Below are positions 5,072-11,154 of a DNA stretch of 11,154 nucleotides, one piece after another; position 1 is the stretch's first letter; the number at the start of each line of letters is the position of its first letter. Location: the NCBI GenBank assembly GCA_030642465.1, contig DAOWNS010000035.1:1-11154 (forward strand), read 5' to 3'. This stretch comes from Candidatus Thorarchaeota archaeon (GTDB taxonomy: Archaea > Asgardarchaeota > Thorarchaeia > Thorarchaeales > Thorarchaeaceae). Under the pieces are notes generated by a model. The model ran no database searches. It saw nothing but the letters and a program-made list of their open reading frames with translations, and was not told the DNA's origin. The position numbers and the translations under genes were made by a program.

Positions 5072-5251
5072 TCACTCACCCAACATCTTTCGCACGAGTG
5101 GGCGCTGTTTGTACTTGAACTTCTCTTCGTCACTGAGTTTATCCCACGGTTTGATAAAGACACCACGACCAAGTCCTGAGTTGTCCGCGCCAGATGTTGC
5201 TGAGGTGAACTTCTAGGCATGGCTGGCTATGGGTCGTGCAACGTTCGGCAC
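5072..5251 (-). pseudogene. Small unidentified gene broken by an in-frame amber codon
   Basis: On the minus strand a GTG at 5251 begins VPNVARPIASHA, then a TAG at 5215-5213, then 46 further codons: KFTSATSGADNSGLGRGVFI, KPWDKLSDEEKFKYKQRP and LVRKMLGE, ending with TGA at 5074-5072. Composition is strongly protein-like (basic, Gly/Ser-rich middle, charged helical end). No Met codon follows the TAG until the last few residues, so the downstream part cannot be an independent gene. The frame continues open upstream to the stop of the aminopeptidase, with no better start. It lies 67 nt downstream of that gene on the same strand. No family is recognised; it may be a small nucleic acid- or ribosome-associated protein, but that is speculation. 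Confidence 0.5.
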
Positions 5252-5317
5252 GTGGGTGATTCTTTTTTCGGAGAGGGCGCTGTTGACACATAATCCAGAG
5301 AGATGTGCCGTTTCGGT

Positions 5318-6382
5318 TCACATCTCGTAGAAGTACTTGCCTTTCGAGTAGATGACTTCGTCGCCTGCGGTGATCTCGCCTTCTATCATGGACTTGATCA
5401 TGTCGACATGTACCGCACTTTCATTCATACCATTGCAATTCTTGTATGCCCTGCCAAGGGCACAATGGATAGTGTCACCGATTTTCTCGTCAAAGAGCAT
5501 GTTGAGTGTGTGCCTCTTGATTCCCCGATTGGTGCCTATGGCCATCTCACCGAGACGTCGAGACCCTTCATCTATCTCAATTATCTCCTTCAAAGTCCTC
5601 TCTTCCTTCTCCGCAGAGTAGTCGACAACTTCGCCTTTCTCGAACTTCAACCTGACGCCCTCAATAACCTTGCCCTGTTGCATGAAAGGGATGTCGAAGT
5701 AGATGTGCCCCTCAACAGAGTTCTCGATGGGTGCAGTAAACACCTCGCCGCTGGGCATGTTGTGTTTCCCATCCGACGCAATCCAAATCCGCCCCTTTGT
5801 CTTCGCGTAGAGGTCGGTTTCTGGACCCACGTATCTGATATCATTATGTCTCTCAAGGTGTTCCTTCATCAGGTACATGTTCTTGCTTTCTTCCTTCCAG
5901 TCGATGAGGGTTGCTCCATAGACGAAATCCTGATACTCGTTCATACTCATGCCGGCCTGTTGAGCGAAACTTCTGCAGGGATGAACAGTGCTGCACCAGC
6001 GCTTGCTGAGGATAATGTCGGATATCTTCTGATTCACCTTGGAAGTCATCATCATTCGCTTCGAGTCTACTCCAGCGAGTGCCTTGGTGTTCATGGGGGC
6101 ACCAAGGGATATGTATACGTCTGCCTGCTCCGCGAGCGCTTTCATATGCTTAGGGAATACCTGAAGCGTTTCATCATCCGCGCCGTCGTAGAATGCCCGA
6201 GATATCTCCTCACTACTCATCAAGGTGACCGTAGACCCACCCGCCTTTGCCACTTCCTTGTGTACTGCGACAGCAAGGTCATGAGATTCTGGGGTGGCAC
6301 GGATGATGACCATGTCGCCTTTCTTGACTTCTGTACTCCATTCGACCAAAATCTTCGCGTGATGCTCAACTCGGGAATCCAT
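5318..6382 (-). CDS. M29-family metalloaminopeptidase (leucyl aminopeptidase, AmpS/AmpT/PepS type)
   Basis: The 354-residue cytosolic enzyme would remove N-terminal residues from peptides using two divalent metal ions. Metal ligands expected for M29 are visible with the family spacing: Glu213 in PSGEVFTAP, Glu279 in LGEMAIGTN, His306 and Tyr313 in TIHCALGRAY, His325 and Asp327 in ESAVHVDM. Other family landmarks are NMPSGEVFTAP (208-218) and the C-terminal KYFYEM. It is slightly shorter than the ~410 residues of bacterial members, mostly in the N-terminal domain. The start ATG at 6382 has AGGTTG 8-13 nt upstream and a TATA-like CTATATGTT (minus strand, 6427-6419). It is divergent from the transporter at 6523. 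Its last third is duplicated, in decayed form, at 812-956 and 1514-1859. A 364-codon open frame on the opposite strand is a shadow. Confidence 0.93.
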   Translation of the reverse strand: MDSRVEHHAKILVEWSTEVKKGDMVIIRATPESHDLAVAVHKEVAKAGGSTVTLMSSEEISRAFYDGADDETLQVFPKHMKALAEQADVYISLGAPMNTKALAGVDSKRMMMTSKVNQKISDIILSKRWCSTVHPCRSFAQQAGMSMNEYQDFVYGATLIDWKEESKNMYLMKEHLERHNDIRYVGPETDLYAKTKGRIWIASDGKHNMPSGEVFTAPIENSVEGHIYFDIPFMQQGKVIEGVRLKFEKGEVVDYSAEKEERTLKEIIEIDEGSRRLGEMAIGTNRGIKRHTLNMLFDEKIGDTIHCALGRAYKNCNGMNESAVHVDMIKSMIEGEITAGDEVIYSKGKYFYEM

Positions 6383-6418
6383 CGTACAACAACCTGAACT
6401 TGCTCACACTGCACGCTC

Positions 6419-6427
6419 AACATATAG
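6419..6427 (-). promoter_or_regulatory. TATA-like box for the aminopeptidase gene
   Basis: Minus-strand CTATATGTT is centred about 41 nt upstream of the ATG at 6382, predicting a leader of roughly 15 nt that holds the AGGTTG ribosome binding site. Confidence 0.45.
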
Positions 6428-6486
6428 GTTGTGTATCGAGTATCGGACTTCTTTCTAAGCGTGTATTGACCATGGCTTCAAGCCCA

Positions 6487-6494
6487 TTTAATAG
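6487..6494 (+). promoter_or_regulatory. TATA-like box for the transporter gene
   Basis: TTTAATAG lies 29-36 nt upstream of the ATG at 6523 within the 140-nt divergent intergenic region, consistent with a nearly leaderless transcript. No strong Shine-Dalgarno precedes the ATG (gcggcagagcg). Confidence 0.45.
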
Positions 6495-6522
6495 TGGGTA
6501 GTGCGGAACATGCGGCAGAGCG

Positions 6523-7800
6523 ATGATAGCAGCAACACTTGTCCTCATAATCTTTATCGTCACGCTTGTCGTGATAATTTCAGAGAAGGTCAATGAAACC
6601 GCTACTGTGTTATTTGGCATGTGTTTGGCAGGAGTAGTCCTCTTTTTTGAAGGAATAGAATTTCCAGATATGTTACAGCTAATCCAATGGGATGCGATAA
6701 TTTTTGTAACAGCTATGATGATAGTCGTTTCGGTGGCTGGCTCGTCAGGTATGTTTCGCTACATTGCCCTCCTGCTGGTGAGAGGCACAAAAGGCGACCC
6801 AATGCAAGTGTTCCTTGCATTCATGAACTTGGTTTTCGTGCTCTCTTTTGTCTTCGATCCATTGCCGACGATGCTCGTAATGGGTTCCTTCACAATTGAG
6901 GTATGTCAAGCTCTTGACATTGATTTCAGACCAATCCTAATCTCCGAGGTCATAGTTGCGAACTATGCCTCGATACCCTCCGTCGTTGGCTCTGTGCCTA
7001 ATCTGGTGATTGTCGTATTTGCCGGCATCGATGTCGGGTTCATGTTCATAGCTCTGCTTCCCCTAGCAATCATTATGCATGTTGTGACCGTTTGGTGCCT
7101 ATTGAGATACTACAAGGATAAGCTTGTAACGGGCGAGGGCAGCGATGTTAATCTCCTTATGATGATCAAACCAGATACGATGATAAAATCGCGTCATGAT
7201 TTCTATCTCTCCATTATCGCTCTGGGGCTTCTGGTACTGGGCTTCACGCTGGGTCCAAGTGTGGGCTTTGAGGCGAGCTTGATTGCCATGCTCGTCGCTT
7301 CGGGTATGCTCATCTCTTCTCACGAACGGGCAAAGGACCTTCTAAGACGCTTGTCGTGGGATACTGTATTCTTCCTCATTGGACTCTTTGGCCTGATTGT
7401 GGCGTTGGAACAGACTGGCCTGATAGCTTTGCTTGTTGAAGGCTTTGGCGCAGTCATTGGCGATAACCCGTTTCTTGCAATCCTTGCTCTGATTTGGATT
7501 CCAGGTCTGGTTCTCTCCATAATTGATAACATCCCCGTAGCAGCGCTTCTTTCGCCTCTTGCAGTGAGCTTTGGAGGCAGTAACCCAGCGGTCCCGTTGT
7601 CATTACTGATTGGTGCGAATGTTGGTGGGTATATTATCCCATTCGGAGATGCCCCGAATATGATTGCTGTGAGCTTGGCTGCTGAGAAGGGAAAGCCAAT
7701 CACATTCCGAGAGTTCACGCGTATTGCATTTCCATTGGGGTTGTTGCACCTTGTTATGGGTACAATCTATATGTTCGCGCTTGTGTTCATTCTGGCCTAA
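6523..7800 (+). CDS. ArsB/NhaD (ion transporter) superfamily permease
   Basis: The 425-residue membrane protein has about 11-12 hydrophobic helices in two similar halves. Recognisable superfamily motifs are SEVIVANYASIPSVVGSVPN (residues 141-160, the first-half hairpin motif, in a divergent form), IIDNIPVAALLSPLA (333-347), and GANVGGYIIPFGDAPN (364-379, the second-half motif, close to the consensus of NhaD/ArsB proteins). The central loop (about 197-225) is hydrophilic. Substrates in this superfamily include arsenite, Na+/H+ and di- or tricarboxylates. Nothing here decides among them, and no arsenic resistance genes are adjacent. The first-half motif has lost the usual GGTAT core (ANYASIPS), which may reflect a changed ion site. 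It is divergent from the aminopeptidase, and its TAA is 3 nt from the end of the convergent acetyltransferase gene. Confidence 0.88.
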   Translation: MIAATLVLIIFIVTLVVIISEKVNETATVLFGMCLAGVVLFFEGIEFPDMLQLIQWDAIIFVTAMMIVVSVAGSSGMFRYIALLLVRGTKGDPMQVFLAFMNLVFVLSFVFDPLPTMLVMGSFTIEVCQALDIDFRPILISEVIVANYASIPSVVGSVPNLVIVVFAGIDVGFMFIALLPLAIIMHVVTVWCLLRYYKDKLVTGEGSDVNLLMMIKPDTMIKSRHDFYLSIIALGLLVLGFTLGPSVGFEASLIAMLVASGMLISSHERAKDLLRRLSWDTVFFLIGLFGLIVALEQTGLIALLVEGFGAVIGDNPFLAILALIWIPGLVLSIIDNIPVAALLSPLAVSFGGSNPAVPLSLLIGANVGGYIIPFGDAPNMIAVSLAAEKGKPITFREFTRIAFPLGLLHLVMGTIYMFALVFILA

Positions 7801-7803
7801 TTC

Positions 7804-8589
7804 CTAATCGAACTTGACCTTGGTGAAGTAGACGGGGTCGCTATCGGAATATGAGAAGCCCATTCTCTCATACAGAAGCTGTGCGGGTCGGTTTTCTTCA
7901 AAGAAATGTAGAACCACAATTGGAATATCATTGAGTAATTCATCAGCTACGGCACGGATGCATGATGACGCAAGACCCCTTCTTCTGAAATCGGGAAGCG
8001 TGGCCACGTTGCCAATCTCAGCACCGAATCGAGTTACATAATGAACTCCTGCTACGCAGACAATATTCTCCTTTACATCGCGAATGCCATAAAAGGGGCC
8101 GAGCTCAAGAACGCTTGGTGTCCACGCAGGGATTCCACAGTTGATGTAGAGTCTCCGTAGATCATCTGCATCTAGCGGAGAGAGTTTCTCTGGCGGGACA
8201 TCTCCCCACTCGCTCAAGCTCGATGAATTGTCTGCGATCATCTGACGTTCGCGAATCGGCACTACATTATCACACACCGAGCTTAGAATCTTCAGTTGAT
8301 CTTCGCTGCAAATAATTACTAGAGATTGTCCTCGTATCTGGTCATCGAAATCGTGCAGAAGTGTATACAAGCTGGTTGAGCTCTCTGCCCAGAACGCTCC
8401 TGCAAGGAAGTCAAGATCATGGTACAGAGAGAATGCGGCCGTTAGCTTTCCATCTTGTTTCAGAATGCGTATATCACACCAAGGCTTGAGCTGCGTACAA
8501 TCAGCAATCATGGTGATATTGGCAAGCGGCTTGGCAGCCAAAATGCCCATGAGCTCATCCACATTGCTCTCATCCAATTCTTCAATCAA
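7804..8589 (-). CDS. GNAT-family N-acetyltransferase with an extra N-terminal domain
   Basis: The 261-residue soluble protein starts at TTG 8589, with GGTGA 9 nt upstream. No ATG is available in frame near the beginning, and MIEELDESNVDELM reads as a normal N-terminus. The C-terminal half (about residues 135-261) is a GNAT fold. It has the acetyl-CoA pyrophosphate-binding motif A in IGNVATLPDFRRRGLASSCI (192-211), with RRRGLA fitting the R/Q-x-x-G-x-G/A signature, and NRPAQLLYERMGF (233-245) as motif B. The N-terminal ~130 residues resemble the degenerate GNAT-like half of two-domain members (FR47-like), lacking the CoA signature. The acceptor substrate is unknown. It is convergent with the transporter gene with only 3 nt between stops, and is the only gene in the window that ends in TAG. 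Confidence 0.88.
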   Translation of the reverse strand: MIEELDESNVDELMGILAAKPLANITMIADCTQLKPWCDIRILKQDGKLTAAFSLYHDLDFLAGAFWAESSTSLYTLLHDFDDQIRGQSLVIICSEDQLKILSSVCDNVVPIRERQMIADNSSSLSEWGDVPPEKLSPLDADDLRRLYINCGIPAWTPSVLELGPFYGIRDVKENIVCVAGVHYVTRFGAEIGNVATLPDFRRRGLASSCIRAVADELLNDIPIVVLHFFEENRPAQLLYERMGFSYSDSDPVYFTKVKFD

Positions 8590-8728
8590 GTCTGTGTGTC
8601 ACCGCACCATTCTACCACAATAGTATCTGAAAACTGTTTATGCCTCACGAATCGCGTTGTCTACAGCTCCTGCAAGGCTGTAAAGTTATTAGGCTTCGCT
8701 ACATGAGATACAATGGGGGGATAGTAAA

Positions 8729-9181
8729 TTGAATTCGAAACACATTATTGCGTTGCTTTTCATATTACTACCGATTGCCGTTTTCTTGTTCATGATGCAA
8801 ACAGCTTCTGTCCATGATAGCGCGTCGTTTGTGGTGGTGCTTGTGATTTGGCCAATGCTGGTTTGCCTTGGGTTATACTTTGCATCTCTCCACCACACCA
8901 AGATAACTACTCCTGTTACTTGGAACCTGCACAGCCGGCCCATAGACACATCAATTGTGCACAGAGTCATTAGGGACATGGCAACTAAGGAGGAGGCCGT
9001 GATTGATGGCGATTATGCAATATCATTCAGAAAGGCCATGCAAGACGAAGAGATCTGGGTATTCAGTCAAATCAGTCGAGATTCCAAGTGGATTATCACT
9101 GATGACCGCGGGAACGATATCAACAACAAGCCCTTGAACTTCTTCGATGGTATTGCCCGGATAGAGGTCATTGACTACTAA
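8729..9181 (+). CDS. Membrane-anchored protein of unknown function
   Basis: The 150-residue protein starts at TTG 8729, 8 nt after a GGGGGGAT that can serve as ribosome binding site. Two membrane helices occupy about residues 5-24 and 33-53 (ALLFILLPIAVFLF; VVVLVIWPMLVCLGLYF). A soluble domain of about 95 residues follows (54-150), containing mixed alpha/beta-like sequence such as AVIDGDYAISFRKAM, EEIWVFSQISRD and KWIITDDRGNDI. With so few residues between helices, the hairpin would place the C-terminal domain on the same side as the N-terminus, probably cytosolic. No catalytic motif is recognised. It is divergent from the acetyltransferase gene across a 139-nt region and precedes the PEP carboxykinase gene by 128 nt. 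Confidence 0.75.
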   Translation: MNSKHIIALLFILLPIAVFLFMMQTASVHDSASFVVVLVIWPMLVCLGLYFASLHHTKITTPVTWNLHSRPIDTSIVHRVIRDMATKEEAVIDGDYAISFRKAMQDEEIWVFSQISRDSKWIITDDRGNDINNKPLNFFDGIARIEVIDY

Positions 9182-9182
9182 T

Positions 9183-9240
9183 GGGGACTAGTGGAGGGGT
9201 TCATTCGCCAAAGTATCAATCTGCGAACCATATAGTCCCC
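9183..9240. promoter_or_regulatory. Nested inverted repeat between the membrane protein gene and PEPCK
   Basis: GGGGACTA (9183-9190) pairs perfectly with TAGTCCCC (9233-9240). Inside, GGTTC (9198-9202) pairs with GAACC (9225-9229). TTCGC/GCGAA (9204-9208, 9223-9227) is an alternative inner pairing. The structure begins immediately after the TAA at 9179-9181. It could be a 3' end structure of the upstream gene, an operator, or part of the PEPCK leader. Confidence 0.45.
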
Positions 9241-9309
9241 TTAGTTAATGTTAAGTAGAGGTGTGCAAAGCATCGGCCGTCTGAGCATACCTCGAACGGG
9301 GGTGCGATA

Positions 9310-11154
9310 TTGGAAACGCATGTGACGATTCTCAAGTCCCACCTTGACGAAGCCAATCTCGAAAAGATATTGGCGGTTCCCAACGAACATGTTCATCGTT
9401 TCATAGCTGAGGCTATCGAGCTTTGCAATCCATCCTCCGTCTTTGTTGTTACTGATGATCCCGATGATATCGCTCGAGTGCGTAGAATGGCAATTGAAAC
9501 GGGTGAAGAAGCCCCTCTTGCCACAGAGGGACACACAATTCATTATGATGGTCTTCACGATCAAGCTCGAGACAAGGCACGTACGCGTTATCTGGTGCCT
9601 GAGGGCGAAACTCTCGGCAAGAACCTACGGCAAATCGAACGCAAGAAAGGTCTAGAAGAGGTAAGAGGATTTCTCAAAAACAGCATGAAGAACAAAGAGA
9701 TGGTTGTCCGGTTCTTCTGTTTGGGTCCAATCGACTCACTCTTTTCTGTTCCATGCATTCAATTGACTGACTCGTTCTACGTTGCCCATAGTGAAGATAT
9801 CTTGTATCGCTCGGGGTACGAGTACTTCAAGAGCATTGGCAACAAGAACGATTTCTTCAGGTTCCTCCACTCAGCAAGCCGGTTGAATCGATTTGTTTCG
9901 GTAGACGTCAAGGCACGCCGAGTGAGCATCGATTACACCAAGGACACTGTTTACATCACAAACACACAGTACGCTGGCAACACTATAGGTTTCAAAAAGC
10001 TGGCTCTACGACTTGCTATTCGCAAAGCTAACCGTGAGGGATGGCTGGCTGAACACATGTTCATCATGACAGTGCTTGGTCCTAACGGTCGAAGGAGTCA
10101 CTTCACAGGTGCTTATCCCTCCGGATGCGGCAAAACATCAACATCGATGGTCAAGGGTGAAACGATTATCGGTGATGACCTTGCTTATCTACGTCACCAC
10201 AAAGGCGAGGTATACACAGCGAATGTGGAATCTGGCATCTTCGGCATCATTCGAAGCGTGAATAGCGATGATGACCCTGTGATTTGGAATGTTCTTAACC
10301 GTCCTGGTGAGGTGATTTTCTCCAACGTCCTAATCGCGAATGGAAATCCGTATTGGATAGGAGACGGTCGTGAAATTCCAGAGAAAGGCATTAACTACTC
10401 TGGGGACTGGTTCAAAGGTAAGACGGACAAGAAAGGGAATGAGATAAGACACTCACACAAGAATGCTCGCTACACAATCAAGCTTTCAGAGCTCAATAAT
10501 CTGGATCCAAAGGCGGATGACCCCGAAGGCGTTCCGCTTCATGGCATAATCTATGGTGGTCGAGATCCTGATACTTGGGTGCCAGTTCAGCAGTCCTTCA
10601 ACTGGGCACATGGAGTCCTCACAATGGGTGCTAGTCTGGAATCCGAATCGACAGCAGCTACACTGGGGAAAGAAGGCATCAGAACCTTCCAACCTTTTGC
10701 TAACCTGGATTTCATCTCGATTCCTTTGGGGCGCTATATTCAGAATCATCTAGACTTTGTGAAAGGCCTCGAAAAAATACCGAAAATCTTCAGTGTTAAT
10801 TATTTCCTTCGTGACAAAGATGGGAACTACCTCAATGGGAAACAAGCTAAGAGGGTGTGGCTCAAGTGGATGGAGCTACGAGTTCACGGAGAGGTGGACG
10901 CCCTCACAACTCCGATTGGATACATCCCGAAATATGATGACCTGAAACGTCTATTCAAGAGTGTTCTCAACCAGGACTACAAAAGGAAGGACTACGAACA
11001 GCAGTTTGAGATTGAAGTCACTGAGTTGCTGGCGAAAATTAGGAGAATCCGGAGAAAATACCGAGCGAGCGTGCCAGATGCTCCAGACATTCTGTACAGG
11101 CTGCTTAACGCGCAAAAATACCGGCTCCTTGCAGCCAGAGCTCCATTCGGGGAC
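9310..11154 (+). CDS. pckG: GTP-dependent phosphoenolpyruvate carboxykinase (3' end beyond the window)
   Basis: The enzyme interconverts oxaloacetate + GTP and PEP + CO2 + GDP, the committing step of gluconeogenesis. 615 codons are present, and family members are about 600-630 long, so little is missing. Motifs in order: GWLAEHM; the P-loop with the reactive cysteine in FTGAYPSGCGKTSTSMV (residues 265-281); the metal-binding GDDLAYL (288-294); NRPGEVIFSNVLIANG; and the GTP-binding FNWAHGVLTMGASLESESTA (430-449). The chosen start is TTG 9310, preceded by GGGGGTG at 5 nt. GTG 9322 is an alternative, and no ATG lies upstream before the in-frame TAG at 9256. The P-loop has Gly where most GTP enzymes have Ala (PSACGK). 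It is a soluble cytosolic enzyme, transcribed alone or with the gene before it. Confidence 0.95.
   Translation, partial: METHVTILKSHLDEANLEKILAVPNEHVHRFIAEAIELCNPSSVFVVTDDPDDIARVRRMAIETGEEAPLATEGHTIHYDGLHDQARDKARTRYLVPEGETLGKNLRQIERKKGLEEVRGFLKNSMKNKEMVVRFFCLGPIDSLFSVPCIQLTDSFYVAHSEDILYRSGYEYFKSIGNKNDFFRFLHSASRLNRFVSVDVKARRVSIDYTKDTVYITNTQYAGNTIGFKKLALRLAIRKANREGWLAEHMFIMTVLGPNGRRSHFTGAYPSGCGKTSTSMVKGETIIGDDLAYLRHHKGEVYTANVESGIFGIIRSVNSDDDPVIWNVLNRPGEVIFSNVLIANGNPYWIGDGREIPEKGINYSGDWFKGKTDKKGNEIRHSHKNARYTIKLSELNNLDPKADDPEGVPLHGIIYGGRDPDTWVPVQQSFNWAHGVLTMGASLESESTAATLGKEGIRTFQPFANLDFISIPLGRYIQNHLDFVKGLEKIPKIFSVNYFLRDKDGNYLNGKQAKRVWLKWMELRVHGEVDALTTPIGYIPKYDDLKRLFKSVLNQDYKRKDYEQQFEIEVTELLAKIRRIRRKYRASVPDAPDILYRLLNAQKYRLLAARAPFGD

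Noticed and set aside
5303..6397. 364-codon plus-strand open frame opposite the aminopeptidase
   Set aside because: It is an antisense shadow of a well-supported enzyme with all metal ligands. The translation is Cys/His/Val-rich with no recognisable domain.
7320..7718. 132-codon minus-strand open frame inside the permease gene
   Set aside because: It is a shadow of the conserved DNIP and GDAPN region of the permease.
8689..8979. 96-codon minus-strand open frame opposite the 5' part of the two-helix membrane protein gene
   Set aside because: The plus-strand gene has a ribosome binding site and clear membrane helices, while the minus frame has no features.

Overview
The window looks archaeal. 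Genes carry TATA-like boxes about 25-40 nt upstream of starts, several start with GTG or TTG, genes are tightly packed, and the catalogue (M29 aminopeptidase, GTP-type PEP carboxykinase, archaeal-style signal peptidase fragment, CaCA and ArsB/NhaD ion transporters) suits a mesophilic or moderately thermophilic archaeon with mid-range GC. An Asgard lineage such as Thorarchaeota would fit, but that is an inference and not demonstrated.

Layout. 1-2543 is a scrambled, duplication-rich zone. It holds the N-terminus of a membrane protein leaving the window, then two tandem copies (about 700 bp period) of a unit made of a 141-residue four-helix membrane protein gene followed by a remnant of the 3' end of an M29 aminopeptidase gene. 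The second remnant is joined in frame to a truncated signal peptidase, giving a chimeric ORF interrupted by one amber codon. A small hypothetical gene and a plus-strand coding remnant follow. 2779-3051 is a small solitary hypothetical gene with a good TATA box.

3144-4714 is the most notable system. Five genes are linked by four successive 4-nt stop/start overlaps: a coiled-coil protein, three tiny single-helix membrane proteins (41, 37 and 55 aa), and a 313-residue CaCA-family cation exchanger. The arrangement suggests a multi-subunit or peptide-regulated cation exchanger.

4715-5317 holds two decayed coding remnants and no intact gene. 5318-6382 is the intact M29 aminopeptidase, the apparent relative or parent of the upstream tail fragments. 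It is divergent from an ArsB/NhaD-superfamily transporter (6523-7800), which runs convergently into a GNAT acetyltransferase (7804-8589). A two-helix membrane protein (8729-9181) and a nearly complete GTP-dependent PEP carboxykinase (9310 to window end) close the window, separated by a nested inverted repeat.

The right half (5318-11154) is ordinary, intact and metabolic or transport related. The left half shows repeated local duplication, gene fusion and pseudogene formation around the aminopeptidase 3' end.
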